Assembly (NCBI GenBank): GCA_003260075.1
Contig: QLIY01000551.1
Location: 17,826-81,825, forward strand
Length of the DNA stretch: 64,000 nucleotides
Direction of reading: 5' to 3'
Source of the DNA: Phallusia mammillata
Taxonomy: Eukaryota > Chordata > Ascidiacea > Phlebobranchia > Ascidiidae
The first letter of the stretch is position 1. Every line of letters begins with the position of its first letter. A model generated the notes under the pieces. It saw only the letters and a program-made list of their open reading frames with translations, was not told the DNA's origin and did no database searches. Positions 11,601 through 20,682 of the stretch are shown here, in pieces. Position numbers and translations under genes: made by a program.

Positions 11601-14600
11601 AGACGGTTTTTTAGAACCGGTGCGAACCGGTTGAATGCCACCACTGGTTATGAACCGGTGTAACTAATGTAGCCTCGATAATGGCATGAACTTCTGAATA
11701 ACAAAGCATGTCGATTTTTACGTCTATTTGGGCCGTTATTTTTCTCATTAAACTTATAAACAGTTCCGTATATAGTGTTCCCATTATATTTTATTTAAGT
11801 TGTGACTTAAACAGACTGATGTATTAACGTCACACAGCAATAAGTTTTTTAGGTAAACAAACGTTACCTCCCTTAATGGGATTAGAACCCACAACCTTGC
11901 GAACACTGTGGCGCTATTTAGTTACTTTTTTGTTTTTGAACGCGCAGACAACTGACAGGGAAGGAAATAACCGCACGTTTCGCGAAATTCTCCAAAGTGA
12001 CGATCCTCGGCGTTGTGACGGCATAATCGACTGTAACTATGACGGAGCTGACGAAGAAAACTGTGACAGATTTCTGTGTAACAATAGAGATCTTATTAGC
12101 ATTCCGAACTTGCAAGTTTGTGACGGTCAAGTTCATTGTGATGATGGCTCGGATGAACTTGAAAGTCGGTGTTCTGATACAAGGTTTACTTGCTCATCGG
12201 GTGGTGGGACCAAGGTGGGTTCGAACCCTTAACCTTTCGAACATCAAACCTATTTTTTAAATGTAAGTTCAGAAAAAACATTTAGTCGTTCATCCTAAGT
12301 TTTAAAGATATATATATTTCTATTTTACAGCATCGTCAGCATCTTATTCAAATAGAAACTTAAGGATTAACGACTAAATGTTTTTTTTTTCTGAACTTAT
12401 CTGCATTGCTATAAGGCTCATTAGTCTTCATCCACCAAGCAACGGACTGGGTGATTCCAACTTAAAGTTTCAATTACGAGTAGGCTATTGCTCTTTTTCA
12501 GATATCTATAAGCAATGAGTATAAGTGACTGAATTTACTTTTGGGGGGGGGGTCTTAAAGTTTCAATTACGAGTAGGCTATTGCTCATTTTCAGATATCT
12601 ATAAGCAATGAGTATAAGTGACTGAATTTACTTTTTTCTCTACCATTATTTTTCGATGTTTAAAATCACTACCCTACACTCTCCTCTATAATACAGCTCT
12701 GTCCAGTCCTACGTTAAGTAAACTTCAGTTTGAAACGTTTGAAAACTTATTTTCTCTAAAACAAAACTTCGAAAAAATAAGGGGTGGTGTATATTCCGTC
12801 CAGCACAGTTAGTTCGAATGTTTTTGTATTGGTTGTCTGATGTGAAATATTTTCAGATATCCGTATCCCGGCTCGTTGTTTGTGACTTCATAATAAACTG
12901 CGACAATGCTGAAGATGAAATGAATTGCACTGAAGACGGGAGGTTCTATTGTGAAGACTCGACACCGCTTTACGTTTCAGAAGCCAAGGTTAGACTATGC
13001 TTTAAATAAAATCCTGCTACATATTTGGTAAGCGCCTGTACTTTAAAGTTCACTAATAAGGTAAATCACAGAACGCCAAGTCTATTAAAGGTGTAATTTA
13101 ACGAATCAGCCGGTCGCCAAACATTCCCATATGGCAAGTCATAGGCTAGAAAAATCTAGCGGCCTGGCCAAATGGAGAATGTTTAGAGGCCAGCTAACCA
13201 GTGGTGGGATTCAAATTTGTTGTCAGCCGGTTCTATTACAAAAGTCATATTTTTCAGCCGGTTCTGTTACAAAAAGTCCACTGGCAGTAACCAGTAATGC
13301 TAACCGGTTCGCTGATCTCATAAAATTTCGTGAGACGGGTCTATAGAACCGGTGCGAACCGGCTGAATCCCACCGTGGCTACTAACTCGATATGACGCCT
13401 TTATTGGGCTTGGCGTACTATTGATTTGGGTATGAGTGTACCGTAATCGCTGATCTACATACAATATTAGAAGAAACCACTGCTTTAACAAGTTTTGGTT
13501 TGCAGTTTTTGGACGGTATCGGCGATTGCGACGACTGGAGTGACGAGTGCCCATCGCAGAGTAACCCGAGTACCTTGAACGAGTTATCGTCAAGATACGA
13601 GTTGATTGGCAATCCTATACTCAGAGCTGTGTTGTGGATCATGGCTACTCTTGCCCTTGTCGGAAACGGAGTAAGTGTGTTGCAAATCGTTATACACTAT
13701 AGGCTCATTGAAGACGTAATACCGAATCAGACGGTCACCAAGCAGTCCCATATGGCAGTGGTTCTCAAACTGTGCGTCGCGACGCCCTGGTGCGTCGTTT
13801 TAATTTTCCTAGCACGTCGCAGAATAGTTCCATTTCGTGGCTTTTTATTGTTGTATCAATAAGCACAACTTTAATAATAATTTTCCTCATTAACTTTTAT
13901 TTGCTTGTGCATCGCAATTCCAGAAAACTTTTCCAGGGGCGTCGCAACAAAAAAAGTTTGAGAACCACTGCCATATAGCAAGACATTGACTAGAAAAAAA
14001 CCAGCCTGCGGTGGGATTCGAACCCAAGACAGGAGTCCTTTCTGGAGTCGCGCTCTACGAACTGAGCGACACTGGCTCATCCCTGTCGAAATTCTAATAG
14101 TAGTTAGTGATCGCAAAGACCCTTTTGTTACGTCTAGGCCTATATCACGGCAGTGTAAAATACACAAATGAAAACATAAAAACCTTTGAATAAAAAAACA
14201 CGTTAACGTGATCATTGCCCAAGAGGCACACAATCAAACGATTTGTTTTTAAAGTTTGACATTAAGTGGATAAAAACTCTAAACTTTAAAGGCAAGATTG
14301 CTCTAGATTTGGAATTAAAACACTATAGTCGAGCCAGGATTTGAACCCTTAACGTTGTGACCAACAGTGCTTACTACTTTAACACATTTTTTGAATATTT
14401 CTAGATTGTGATATTTGGTGAATGCAAGAAACTGAGAAAACTCTTCAAACAGCACGGAGGGAACGCTTCACTGCGCACCAATCACATGCTGGTGTTAAAT
14501 CTAGCTGTTGCTGATTTTCTGATGGCGATTTATTTGTTAATGCTGGGAATAGCAGGAGCAGTGTACAGTGGAAGTTATTGCTCACAATCACTGTCATGGC

Positions 14601-14784
14601 TCACTAGTCGATCCTGTGTTACTATGGGAGTGCTGGTTGTGCTTTCAAGTGAGACTTCCGTGCTTACAATGCTACTCTTAACAACAAGCCGTCTATACTC
14701 AGTTCTCAAGGTATGATTTCCATTATTTTCTATTTTTGCGGTCAAAATAGCCGAGTGAGTAGCGCAACCGCCTTGTGTTCACAA

Positions 14785-14858
<74 letters not shown>

Positions 14859-17357
14859 AGAAACTTAAGCGACATTGCTTCAACCCAGTGGTTACCGACG
14901 GGTTGAACTAAATTAAAGTTACCACTAGTGGGTCTTGATGATATTTGGGAAGGCCCACAATACGTTAATTGTGTTTGAAAACTGAAAATAGTCGCATAAA
15001 AAGTATTGAATATTCAATACGAAAAAAGCTTGTCCAAGTTATTGGCTATTCAATGCTATAGCTGTCAGTTTCTTTAACATCACTGTATAAGTCAAAAAAC
15101 ATCAAATAAGAAATGATGCAACGGACTATATAGCAATAAAACAGGCAGCTCGACGGCAGACTCTTTGTGAGCATAAAGCGTTTAGTTGCCGCCCATCGAG
15201 GATAAAACTTGAAGTAACAAACCAACAATTAAACCTTTATAAGTTTAAATTGCAGTGTAGTACTTAAATTTTACGCAACTGCACGAACCACGAACCTTTT
15301 GACTTTAGCTTACGTTTCAGCCGTTTGTTGCATCTCGAAAGCCGAAAGCGAGAAGTGTTCTCTTCATGATCCTGCTGTGTTGGATTGTTTCCCTATTTCT
15401 CGCGCTTCTGCCTCTCTCGGATTCTCTCCACGGGTCGTTTATCGAGCGTGCGCTCATCCGACAAAGCCCCTACTTCGGCAACGTTGTGGTTAACTTTACG
15501 GCGGCGAAATCGTTCGTCGTAGACCTACTCACGTATCATCCGATGTTAGTCAACCTCACGCAGGTCGAAGTGGAAAGAGCACAAGTGGTGAAGTCATGGA
15601 AGGAATTGATTCGGTTTGTGGAGGAAAAGTTGCCGCGAGATTCTGAAATTCTGAAAGTTGAGCGTTATTTTGGGTAAGTATTTTTCGGGACAAATAAGAG
15701 TAACACAGCAGAGACTAAGCTAAGGTCCTTATCTTGACCAGTCCTGCTGACCTTTGAGCGTTTTGTAAAATCACGCACACAAACTTTTATCCTGCAGAAC
15801 GTTATTTCTGTTCAAATTATTTATTATCGGTGAAACGCGTTTCACAGCAATTTGGAGTGGCTGTAATTTGGCAACACAAGCCTGTGCGGTCAATGTTTTG
15901 CTACCACTAAAACTCTTGACTTCGATAAACGTATAATACATAACTTTGGCTTGTTATAAAGATTTTACAATGTATAAACAAATATTCCCAGCAAACGAGA
16001 AGCCCTCATCAGGATAATGGTATACCTTGAAACACAATGTCGTCTTGAACAGGATGTCGAAACGCCGGTTGGAAATAATAAAACTGCTGGAAAAGCAATC
16101 GTAATTTATACATTATTCCAGGCAGCAATATCTTATTTGTGCAATGCTGGAATATGTTTGTTTTAAAATCTTTCAAAGGTCGCAAAAAGTCTTTAACGTC
16201 TTTCAACTTTCAGATACAGCAGCGCCAGCAGTGTTTGCGCTCCAAACTTCTTTGTGACGTCATCGGACAGATCGTGGCATTTTTCGCTTACGATTTCTAT
16301 TTTTAATTTCCTCGCTTTTCTGTACGTGGCAACGGTGTACGGGATTATTGTGGTGAAAACCAGAAGAACCAAGAAGATCAATGTTCGGGAAACGGAGGCT
16401 TCGAAGAAAAATAACGCAGGTCCGCTTACAAACGTTTTTTTTTAGATTTAAAGAATAACTTTAACAAAAAGGCTTCTCGAAAATCCAGTTAAGATTAAAT
16501 TTCCCTTTTTTCGGGTTATGTTTTTATTAAAGTATAAACTGGTTGATTGTGTTTTGCCTAGGATTATGTGAATATCTTTATTTCAAGAAAAGCTAATGCC
16601 CGAAAACCGGCTATTTTTAAGGTTAACTTAAGCACAGCCACACTTTATTTACCACGGAGAAAAAAATCACAAGGAAAAAAGTTTACATTAAATGAAAGTG
16701 TACTTTCCAGTAATAAACGTGCTTTTGAGTGTCAATTTAAAGACTTTGAAAGCATGTTTCTGGGAAAGGAGCTATGATAAGTTCATATTACGGCACCTAT
16801 TAACTGCGTATAGCTAGACCATATATTTTGAAATACTACATCAGCAATGTATATGTCCTATGTGCAACTTTGGATTATTTTATTTGTGGACTGAAGTACC
16901 TTGGGCTCCCCTGACCAATAACAGCATCAGTTTTAAACTGAACAAATACCGGCAACGAAATGTAATTGGTTCTGTTTTACGTTCAAATATATTGCTGACG
17001 AAATTCATTCCACGTACAAAGAATTGGTAAATTAAATTATTTTTCATAGCTCTTCAACGCAAGATCCTTCGTCTGATCATCACTGATTTCTGTTGCTGGA
17101 TTCCACTGTCCATCATGGTTTTCATCAACTTCAGTGGAGTAAAGATCGACAGCATCTCATACGCAGTAGCTGCGATCGTTCTTCTGCCGATCAACAGCGC
17201 CCTCAATCCCATCCTGTATTCAAATTTTATTGACAAGATTTACGCCAAAGTGAAAGGCCTTGGTTTAAACATGCGTCCTTCAAACTGGATGACTGGGAGC
17301 AGCACAAAAAGTACTGACATCGTTCTGCACAGTGTCAGTAGAACACAAGACGGCTAA
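4920..17357 (+). CDS. LDLa-repeat rhodopsin-type GPCR, relaxin-receptor/GRL101-like, without LRRs
   Basis: Fifteen exons join in frame to about 931 aa: 4920-5013, 5432-5555, 7889-7952, 8012-8229, 8958-9128, 9509-9622, 10489-10557, 11074-11278, 11948-12214, 12857-12988, 13506-13670, 14405-14710, 15321-15673, 16214-16419, 17050-17357 (stop TAA). Residues 1 to about 28 are a signal peptide. About ten LDLa modules follow, each recognisable by a CDG...DC..GSDE-type calcium-binding core. The 7TM part starts at about residue 517. In mollusc GRL101 and the RXFP receptors, leucine-rich repeats lie between the LDLa modules and helix 1; here only about 17 residues separate the last LDLa from helix 1, and I found no LRR. 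The ligand is unknown, and coupling to G proteins at the plasma membrane is inferred from the family. The 59-base intron between exons 3 and 4 is the weakest junction. Confidence 0.85.
5432..13610 (+). CDS. exons 2-11: LDLa ectodomain of the GPCR
   Basis: About ten LDLa modules are spread over ten exons. Clear cores are FCDGINDCDGSDE (5432-5555), VCDGNACNGC (8012-8229), VCDGTIDCWDLSDEC (8958-9128), MCDGYKDCQDGFDE (9509-9622), LCDGKEDC (11074-11278), two cores including VCDGQVHCDDGSDE (11948-12214), VCDFIINCDNAEDE (12857-12988) and GIGDCDDWSDEC (13506 on). Several modules are split by introns in the middle, most in phase 0 or 2. The module across 10489-11278 is degenerate. Acidic residues for calcium binding are present in most modules, so folding as calcium-dependent extracellular modules is expected. 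Confidence 0.85.
5831..5990. repeat. dispersed repeat family C, short copy
   Basis: Contains GCGACACAATTGCACTAAAA and AATAGCTGCGCAACGTTTAA, as at 51650. Confidence 0.65.
7382..7675 (-). repeat. tRNA-derived SINE, diverged copy
   Basis: Contains CGAATCAGCCGGTCACC, CCAACTGAGCTACGCAGGC (complement of a tRNA D-arm/box A) and CTGGGATCAGCCCTGAAGCG. A 10-base G tract at 7600-7609 replaces about nine bases of the consensus. Confidence 0.7.
8486..8695. mobile_element. CCGGTT-family element, interrupted by G tract
   Basis: Begins CAGTGGTGGGATTTAGCCGG and contains the family's GTTCTATAGAACCGTCTC and AGAAAACCGGCTGAAAAATA segments. The G tract 8533-8616 stands exactly where other copies have about 40 bases of unique sequence (compare 40610-40660), so the tract replaces real DNA. 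Confidence 0.7.
8533..8616. repeat. G tract, 84 bases, probably artificial
   Basis: Lies inside a transposon copy and takes the place of a known 40-base consensus segment. Confidence 0.75.
9785..9950. repeat. dispersed repeat family B
   Basis: Shares ACACACTGTTTCGACCTGTA, CGATCTCTCGTCACCAGCTG and GTGCACTGTCTACAGTTTAC. Other copies: 19325-19515, 23610-23755, 41680-41785. Termini are inverted (CTGCAGACAGTGCAC and GTGCACCGTCTGCAG), indicating a foldback-type element. Confidence 0.75.
10135..10455. repeat. dispersed repeat family A
   Basis: Shares TTCATAAGT...TGAAAATAACGGCCCAAATAGACG and the later CATTTGCCGAAACGTTTGAA segment. Other copies or fragments: 11693-11775, 23080-23185, 32965-33260, 37384-37490, 41910-42055. 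Ends look like inverted repeats of each other (CGGCCCAAATAGACGT and ACGTCTATTTGGGCCG), so this is a foldback or MITE-type element. Confidence 0.75.
10771..10840. repeat. fragment of the tRNA-derived SINE
   Basis: Contains the body segment CACCAGGCCCATTAAAGGCA and AATCAGTCGGTCACCAGGCA. No tRNA-like head is seen. Confidence 0.6.
11309..11646. mobile_element. CCGGTT-family element with internal tandem array
   Basis: Starts CAGTGGTGGGGTTC and ends GAATGCCACCACTG, flanked by GTTATAAA (11301-11308) and GTTATGAA (11647-11654), 7 of 8 bases identical. Inside, a unit of about 32 bases (CCGGTTCTGTTACAAAAAGT core) is repeated about five times. The 8-bp duplication suggests hAT-type mobilisation. Confidence 0.8.
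12262..12402. mobile_element. palindromic MITE with SL-like core
   Basis: Left arm TAAGTTCAGAAAAAACATTT...AGTCGTT is repeated inverted at the right (AACGACTAAATG...CTGAACTTA), about 40 bases per arm. The core holds CATCGTCAGC and an SL-like motif (12343-12357). Confidence 0.75.
12343..12357 (-). repeat. SL-like motif (complement), copy 1
   Basis: The minus strand reads TTCTATTTGAATAAG, identical to 15 of the 16 bases of the Ciona spliced leader as I know it. It is followed by AT, not GT, so it lacks a donor. Confidence 0.6.
13070..13160. repeat. fragment of the tRNA-derived SINE
   Basis: Contains CGAATCAGCCGGTCGCCAAA, CCCATATGGCAAG and TAGAAAAATCTAGC, all in the SINE body. It lies next to a CCGGTT-family element. 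Confidence 0.6.
13199..13377. mobile_element. CCGGTT-family element
   Basis: Shares CAGTGGTGGGATTCAAA at the left and GAACCGGCTGAATCCCACC at the right with the other copies. It has only about two internal units. Target duplication not clear. Confidence 0.75.
13506..17357 (+). CDS. exons 11-15: seven-transmembrane domain of the GPCR
   Basis: Helix 1 ends LALVGNG (13506-13670). Exon 14405-14710 holds helix 2 with LNLAVADFLMAIYLL and helix 3, where the DRY-type motif is replaced by TSR (LLTTSRLYSV). Exon 15321-15673 has helix 4 and a long second extracellular loop. Exon 16214-16419 has the loop sequence YSSASSVCAP, which resembles the Y-x-x-VC-P loop of LGR-type receptors, then helix 5. Exon 17050-17357 has helix 6 (FCCWIPLSIM), helix 7 with LPINSALNPILYS (NPxxY) and a short tail. 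The donor after exon 16214-16419 is weak (GCAG|GTCCGC), but the phase fits the last exon. Confidence 0.87.
13700..14076 (-). repeat. tRNA-derived SINE split by a hAT MITE
   Basis: On the minus strand the head (14076-14004) is a 73-base tRNA-like sequence with box A (CGCTCAGTTCGTAGAGCG) and box B (GGTTCGAATCCC). The body segments AATCAGACGGTCACCAAGCA and CCCATATGG follow after the inserted hAT at 13756-13970. Confidence 0.8.
13756..13970. mobile_element. hAT-type MITE inserted in a SINE
   Basis: Ends are CAGTGGTTCTCAAAC and GTTTGAGAACCACTG, perfect inverted repeats. The 8-bp target duplication is CCATATGG at 13748-13755 and CCATATAG at 13971-13978. The flanks are the two halves of a tRNA-derived SINE copy. 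The 215-bp length and lack of a transposase frame mark it as non-autonomous. Confidence 0.88.
14785..14857. repeat. G tract, 73 bases, probably artificial
   Basis: Pure G in a receptor-gene intron; no duplicated flank seen. Confidence 0.65.
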
Positions 17358-17454
17358 GAAGCTGCTAGATTAGCGGTTTTATCTGGTTCGGTCAAACCAC
17401 TAGTGGTCCATGATGAATTTTTGGGTGGTCCAAAGAACTTTATTATAATTGAGT

Positions 17455-17780
17455 TTATTTCGCCTGGCGAAATCGTAGCAGCACAATTGTGCTGAAATAT
17501 TCACCAAGCCGAAAATAGCTGCGCAACGTTGAGAAGCCCGACAAAGGTAAGGGCACAATTGGTGGAGAGATCATAAACGCGCTGCAGCTACACCGTTACT
17601 ACAAGCGTTATGTGACAGGGACTCACCTTAGAGAATGAGGTTGGTGCATTTGGAGATTTGGGAGGCTATGTTGGTGGTACCAGTCGAGCGGGCTCTATAA
17701 ACCAACCACCTGTGTTGGGGAAAGAGGGTGGGGTTCGACAGGAAAAGAAACCACCGAAATTGGTGATAAACTGGAAATAG
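17455..17780. repeat. dispersed repeat family C
   Basis: Shares AATAGCTGCGCAACGTTGA, AAGCGTTATGTGACAGGG and AAAGAGGGTGGGGTTCGACA with 51650-51960; a shorter copy is at 5831-5990. I do not recognise the element type. Confidence 0.65.
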
Positions 17781-18973
17781 TTGCAAAGTAATGAAATTGT
17801 GGCCTGTACGTTTATTGATTGAATAAATATTATCTTCTGTTTGTGAATCGTAAATCTGCTTGTGGGTCGCAATAGTGATGGTAGGTCTGCCATTAACCAC
17901 TTTATTACGAGTGCCGGTCCGGCATTTACGTGCAAACAGTTAAATCCATAAGGTCAACGAACTATAGTAAAGGTTCATAGTTTTAGGCAATCTGTTAAAA
18001 AGTATACTATAGTTCGTGAAAAGTTTCATATCACAGGAACAAATTTATTACAGACTTTAATTTAACTACCGTAATTTGCTTTGTTAACACAAGTTCATGC
18101 ACGATGCGAAAGTGATAGAAGTTGAGAGCGTATTTATTAGAAAAAAATGTTTTTAGGGACAGAAGAAGTTTTTAATTAAAAAAAAGCAGCTGTTTTGACT
18201 AGATTTCGTTAGTAGGCTACGCTATAACACAGTTGTTGGGGGGGGGGGAAAAAATGGTTTTAGGGACAGAAGAAGTTTTTAATTAAAACAAAGCAACTGT
18301 TTTGACTAGATTTCGTTAGTAGGCTACGCTATAACACAGTTGTTCTCAAACGTTTTACGAACGTGGTGCAAAAGAGAGTTTATTTGCAGCTTTATTTTGA
18401 CAAATAGGAAAAAAATTAGCTTTGGGCGTTGTTTTGCACGTCTGTTTTTCGTACTTTAAATAAGCGAATGTTTCGCGACACACAGTTTGAGAATCACTGC
18501 TATAATGGGTCACGTAATTTAGTTAACTCTGCTACATTAATTTGCATCGTACTGTACAGTTTTATTGCACAAATTTAGGGTCTGATAAAATTTGGCCACT
18601 GATTGGCTTGCTAGAAATTATTTTACAAATGTTGTAAAACTCCATTAATAACGGCCAGAACAAATCTGCGTTTTAAAAATAAGCTTATGTTTTGCCCGAT
18701 ATAATTCTAAGAATCCGTCCGTCAAATTACGACTAGCAGGAACTTATATTTACTGACATAACGTGCATGTAATAATCACAACGAAACCAACTTCCGTCCA
18801 TGGTATGCATTTGATTGATGAAACTTACCACTAAAATGGCCTAAATTATATCGCCTAGTCAGCAAGCAATATCTGCATTACGTTGCTTTTTAAAGGAAAA
18901 TGTGGTTCTTACCTCTTGGGAAATGGGTAAAATACATGAAATTGTATGAAGACGTTCTGGCAGTTGTATAACA

Positions 18974-19181
18974 CAGTGGTCGGCAACCGCCGGTCCGCGA
19001 GGAGTTCGCTACCGGGCCGTATAACTTTTCCCGTGGAATAGCTTAAAAGATTTTGCCCATGTATCCCGGGAATGATAAACTAATTTAAGTGTTTTTGTTG
19101 CAAAATATTTTTAGTTTTTTGAAGACCGGTCCGCGATAAAATTTCACTTTGGGGGGGGGGTAAAAAGGTTGCCGACCCCTG
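18974..19181. mobile_element. hAT-type MITE, GGTCGGCAACC end class
   Basis: Ends are CAGTGGTCGGCAACC and GGTTGCCGACCCCTG. A perfect 8-bp target duplication GTATAACA flanks it (18966-18973 and 19182-19189). A 10-base G tract lies inside. Confidence 0.88.
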
Positions 19182-19324
19182 GTATAACAGATAAAAATAG
19201 TAGACGATAGCAACGGGTTAAATTGGTTGTTTACGAGGAGGTAGTAACAACAGATTTGGTTGGATAAAGTGACAAATGTAGCCTATATGTGATTTTGCAT
19301 TTACCGTTAAACTATGCTTTCTAA

Positions 19325-19515
19325 GCTGCAGACAGTGCACATATAGGGTCTCATCGGTGAAGCTGGTTACAAGAGATCGGCCGTGTTTGCTAGTGTAGCC
19401 ATCCAACGGCACTCCAGTTTGTTTGGAGTAACAGGCTTAAAAGTCATGCCTCGTGCACCTTATAGGTCAAAACAGTTTGTACTGTCTGCAGCTTATCATT
19501 TATTAGCTCCATTCT
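19325..19515. repeat. dispersed repeat family B, directly upstream of the orphan 7TM gene
   Basis: Starts CTGCAGACAGTGCACATATA and ends with GTACTGTCTGCAGCTTATCA, 35 bases before the ATG at 19550. The element may supply promoter or 5' UTR sequence to that gene. Confidence 0.7.
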
Positions 19516-19549
19516 TTTACTTTCTAGTACAGGTTAAGCAAGTGACAAC

Positions 19550-20527
19550 ATGTCAAGAATTTGCACCTTGAGTAGTCAAGTTAAGCAATACCTGAGCGAC
19601 AATCAAAGCAAATGGAATGAGAATTGCAGTTTTTGCGAAGATCTGGAAGCCTCGATATCGTGTGTAACACAAATGAAACCAGTTGCAATAACAGTCATGG
19701 TACTGTCTGCGTATCTACTTATATCCGTAACATTCTACGAAATACTACAAAGAGGTAGAAAAGACTGGACCTTTTTTAACAAGCTCTATCTGTTTCCTAT
19801 TTACGTTGGAGGGCTGTTCTCTGTGATAGTGATCTGTGGTGTGTACGGAAAACTACCGACACACAGCTGCCAAGTTTACGGAATTTTCCTATTTGTCGCA
19901 TATCCCTTATCTATTATGGCTGTACACACGGTGTTGTGGGCGCGACAAAGGAATTTTTACCGGAATCCAATATTTCACGAAAGTCAAAGCAAACTGTCGA
20001 AGTTTATCAGTAAGTACGTGATTATTGGTTTCTACACGAGCATCGCCACAGTCGCAGTATTACTTCATACTAGACTCTGCTACGTTGCGTTCAAGAACCA
20101 TTGCACCATACATATTTCCAAAACATACAACATTGGCGCGTCTCTGGCAGCGACCTGTGCAAGTTTATTCTACAAAAGCATTTTCCTTTTTCTCACAATC
20201 CACCCTCTAGTGTACGACCAGACCTCAAGATGTAGACAATGTTGGGCCAACTTGGCGTCTTCAGGAAGAAAGAACATAAGAAACATGGTAGCTCGATTAT
20301 CAATTTGCATGTTTGTTTCATTCCTTGCCACTGCAATGTGCAGTGCTGCTATGTTGCTTATAACAACCAAGAAAATCTGTCTTAGTTGGGACATTATATT
20401 TGGCTTTACACTGTGGATTAGTAACGTTTCAACAGTGTGTACGTTTGTTGACGGTTTGGAAAGACTCAATCCTCTGTTGGCTTTACGAAAGAGATGTAAA
20501 CAGCAGAAAAAGTTGTCTCAAAAATGA
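19550..20527 (+). CDS. intronless orphan seven-helix membrane protein, 325 aa
   Basis: A single uninterrupted frame starts MSRICTLSSQ and ends KQQKKLSQK. Seven hydrophobic segments can be counted, at roughly residues 48-70, 78-103, 108-129, 150-170, 191-220, 245-270 and 278-300. The N-terminal segment has a potential N-glycosylation site (NCS). The third segment is followed by WARQRN, where rhodopsin-type receptors would have DRY, and the C-terminus is basic. I see no GN, NPxxY or other class-defining motif, so I cannot assign it to a GPCR class or to a non-GPCR family. An intronless seven-helix gene would fit a lineage-specific chemoreceptor, but that is a guess. The start lies 35 bases after a repeat copy, so an upstream exon is possible. 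AATAAA lies at 20693-20698. Confidence 0.75.
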   Translation: MSRICTLSSQVKQYLSDNQSKWNENCSFCEDLEASISCVTQMKPVAITVMVLSAYLLISVTFYEILQRGRKDWTFFNKLYLFPIYVGGLFSVIVICGVYGKLPTHSCQVYGIFLFVAYPLSIMAVHTVLWARQRNFYRNPIFHESQSKLSKFISKYVIIGFYTSIATVAVLLHTRLCYVAFKNHCTIHISKTYNIGASLAATCASLFYKSIFLFLTIHPLVYDQTSRCRQCWANLASSGRKNIRNMVARLSICMFVSFLATAMCSAAMLLITTKKICLSWDIIFGFTLWISNVSTVCTFVDGLERLNPLLALRKRCKQQKKLSQK

Positions 20528-20635
20528 AAAAATGCACATGCATGATATTTTTATGATACCAAAAAGCCAGTTAGTTGCAAGATAAAAACCATACATGGGT
20601 TAAAAACTATTTGCACAAAATTAGTAATATCATAC

Positions 20636-20682
<47 letters not shown>

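Larger units (their letters stand above)
17358..19549. other. intergenic region with repeats
   Basis: No gene is seen. It holds a copy of repeat family C (about 17455-17780), a near-identical local duplication (18146-18237 and 18251-18343) separated by an 11-base G tract, a hAT MITE at 18974-19181 and a copy of repeat family B (19325-19515) ending just before the next gene. An AATAAA at 17822-17827 could serve the receptor gene but lies in repeat sequence. Confidence 0.55.

Noticed and set aside
12343-12357. Functional spliced-leader RNA gene
   Set aside because: No GT donor after AAG and no Sm-type site seen; it sits in a palindromic MITE.
13506-14404. LRR exons between LDLa and 7TM
   Set aside because: No LxxLxLxxN-type frame found on the plus strand; the interval holds a SINE and a MITE.
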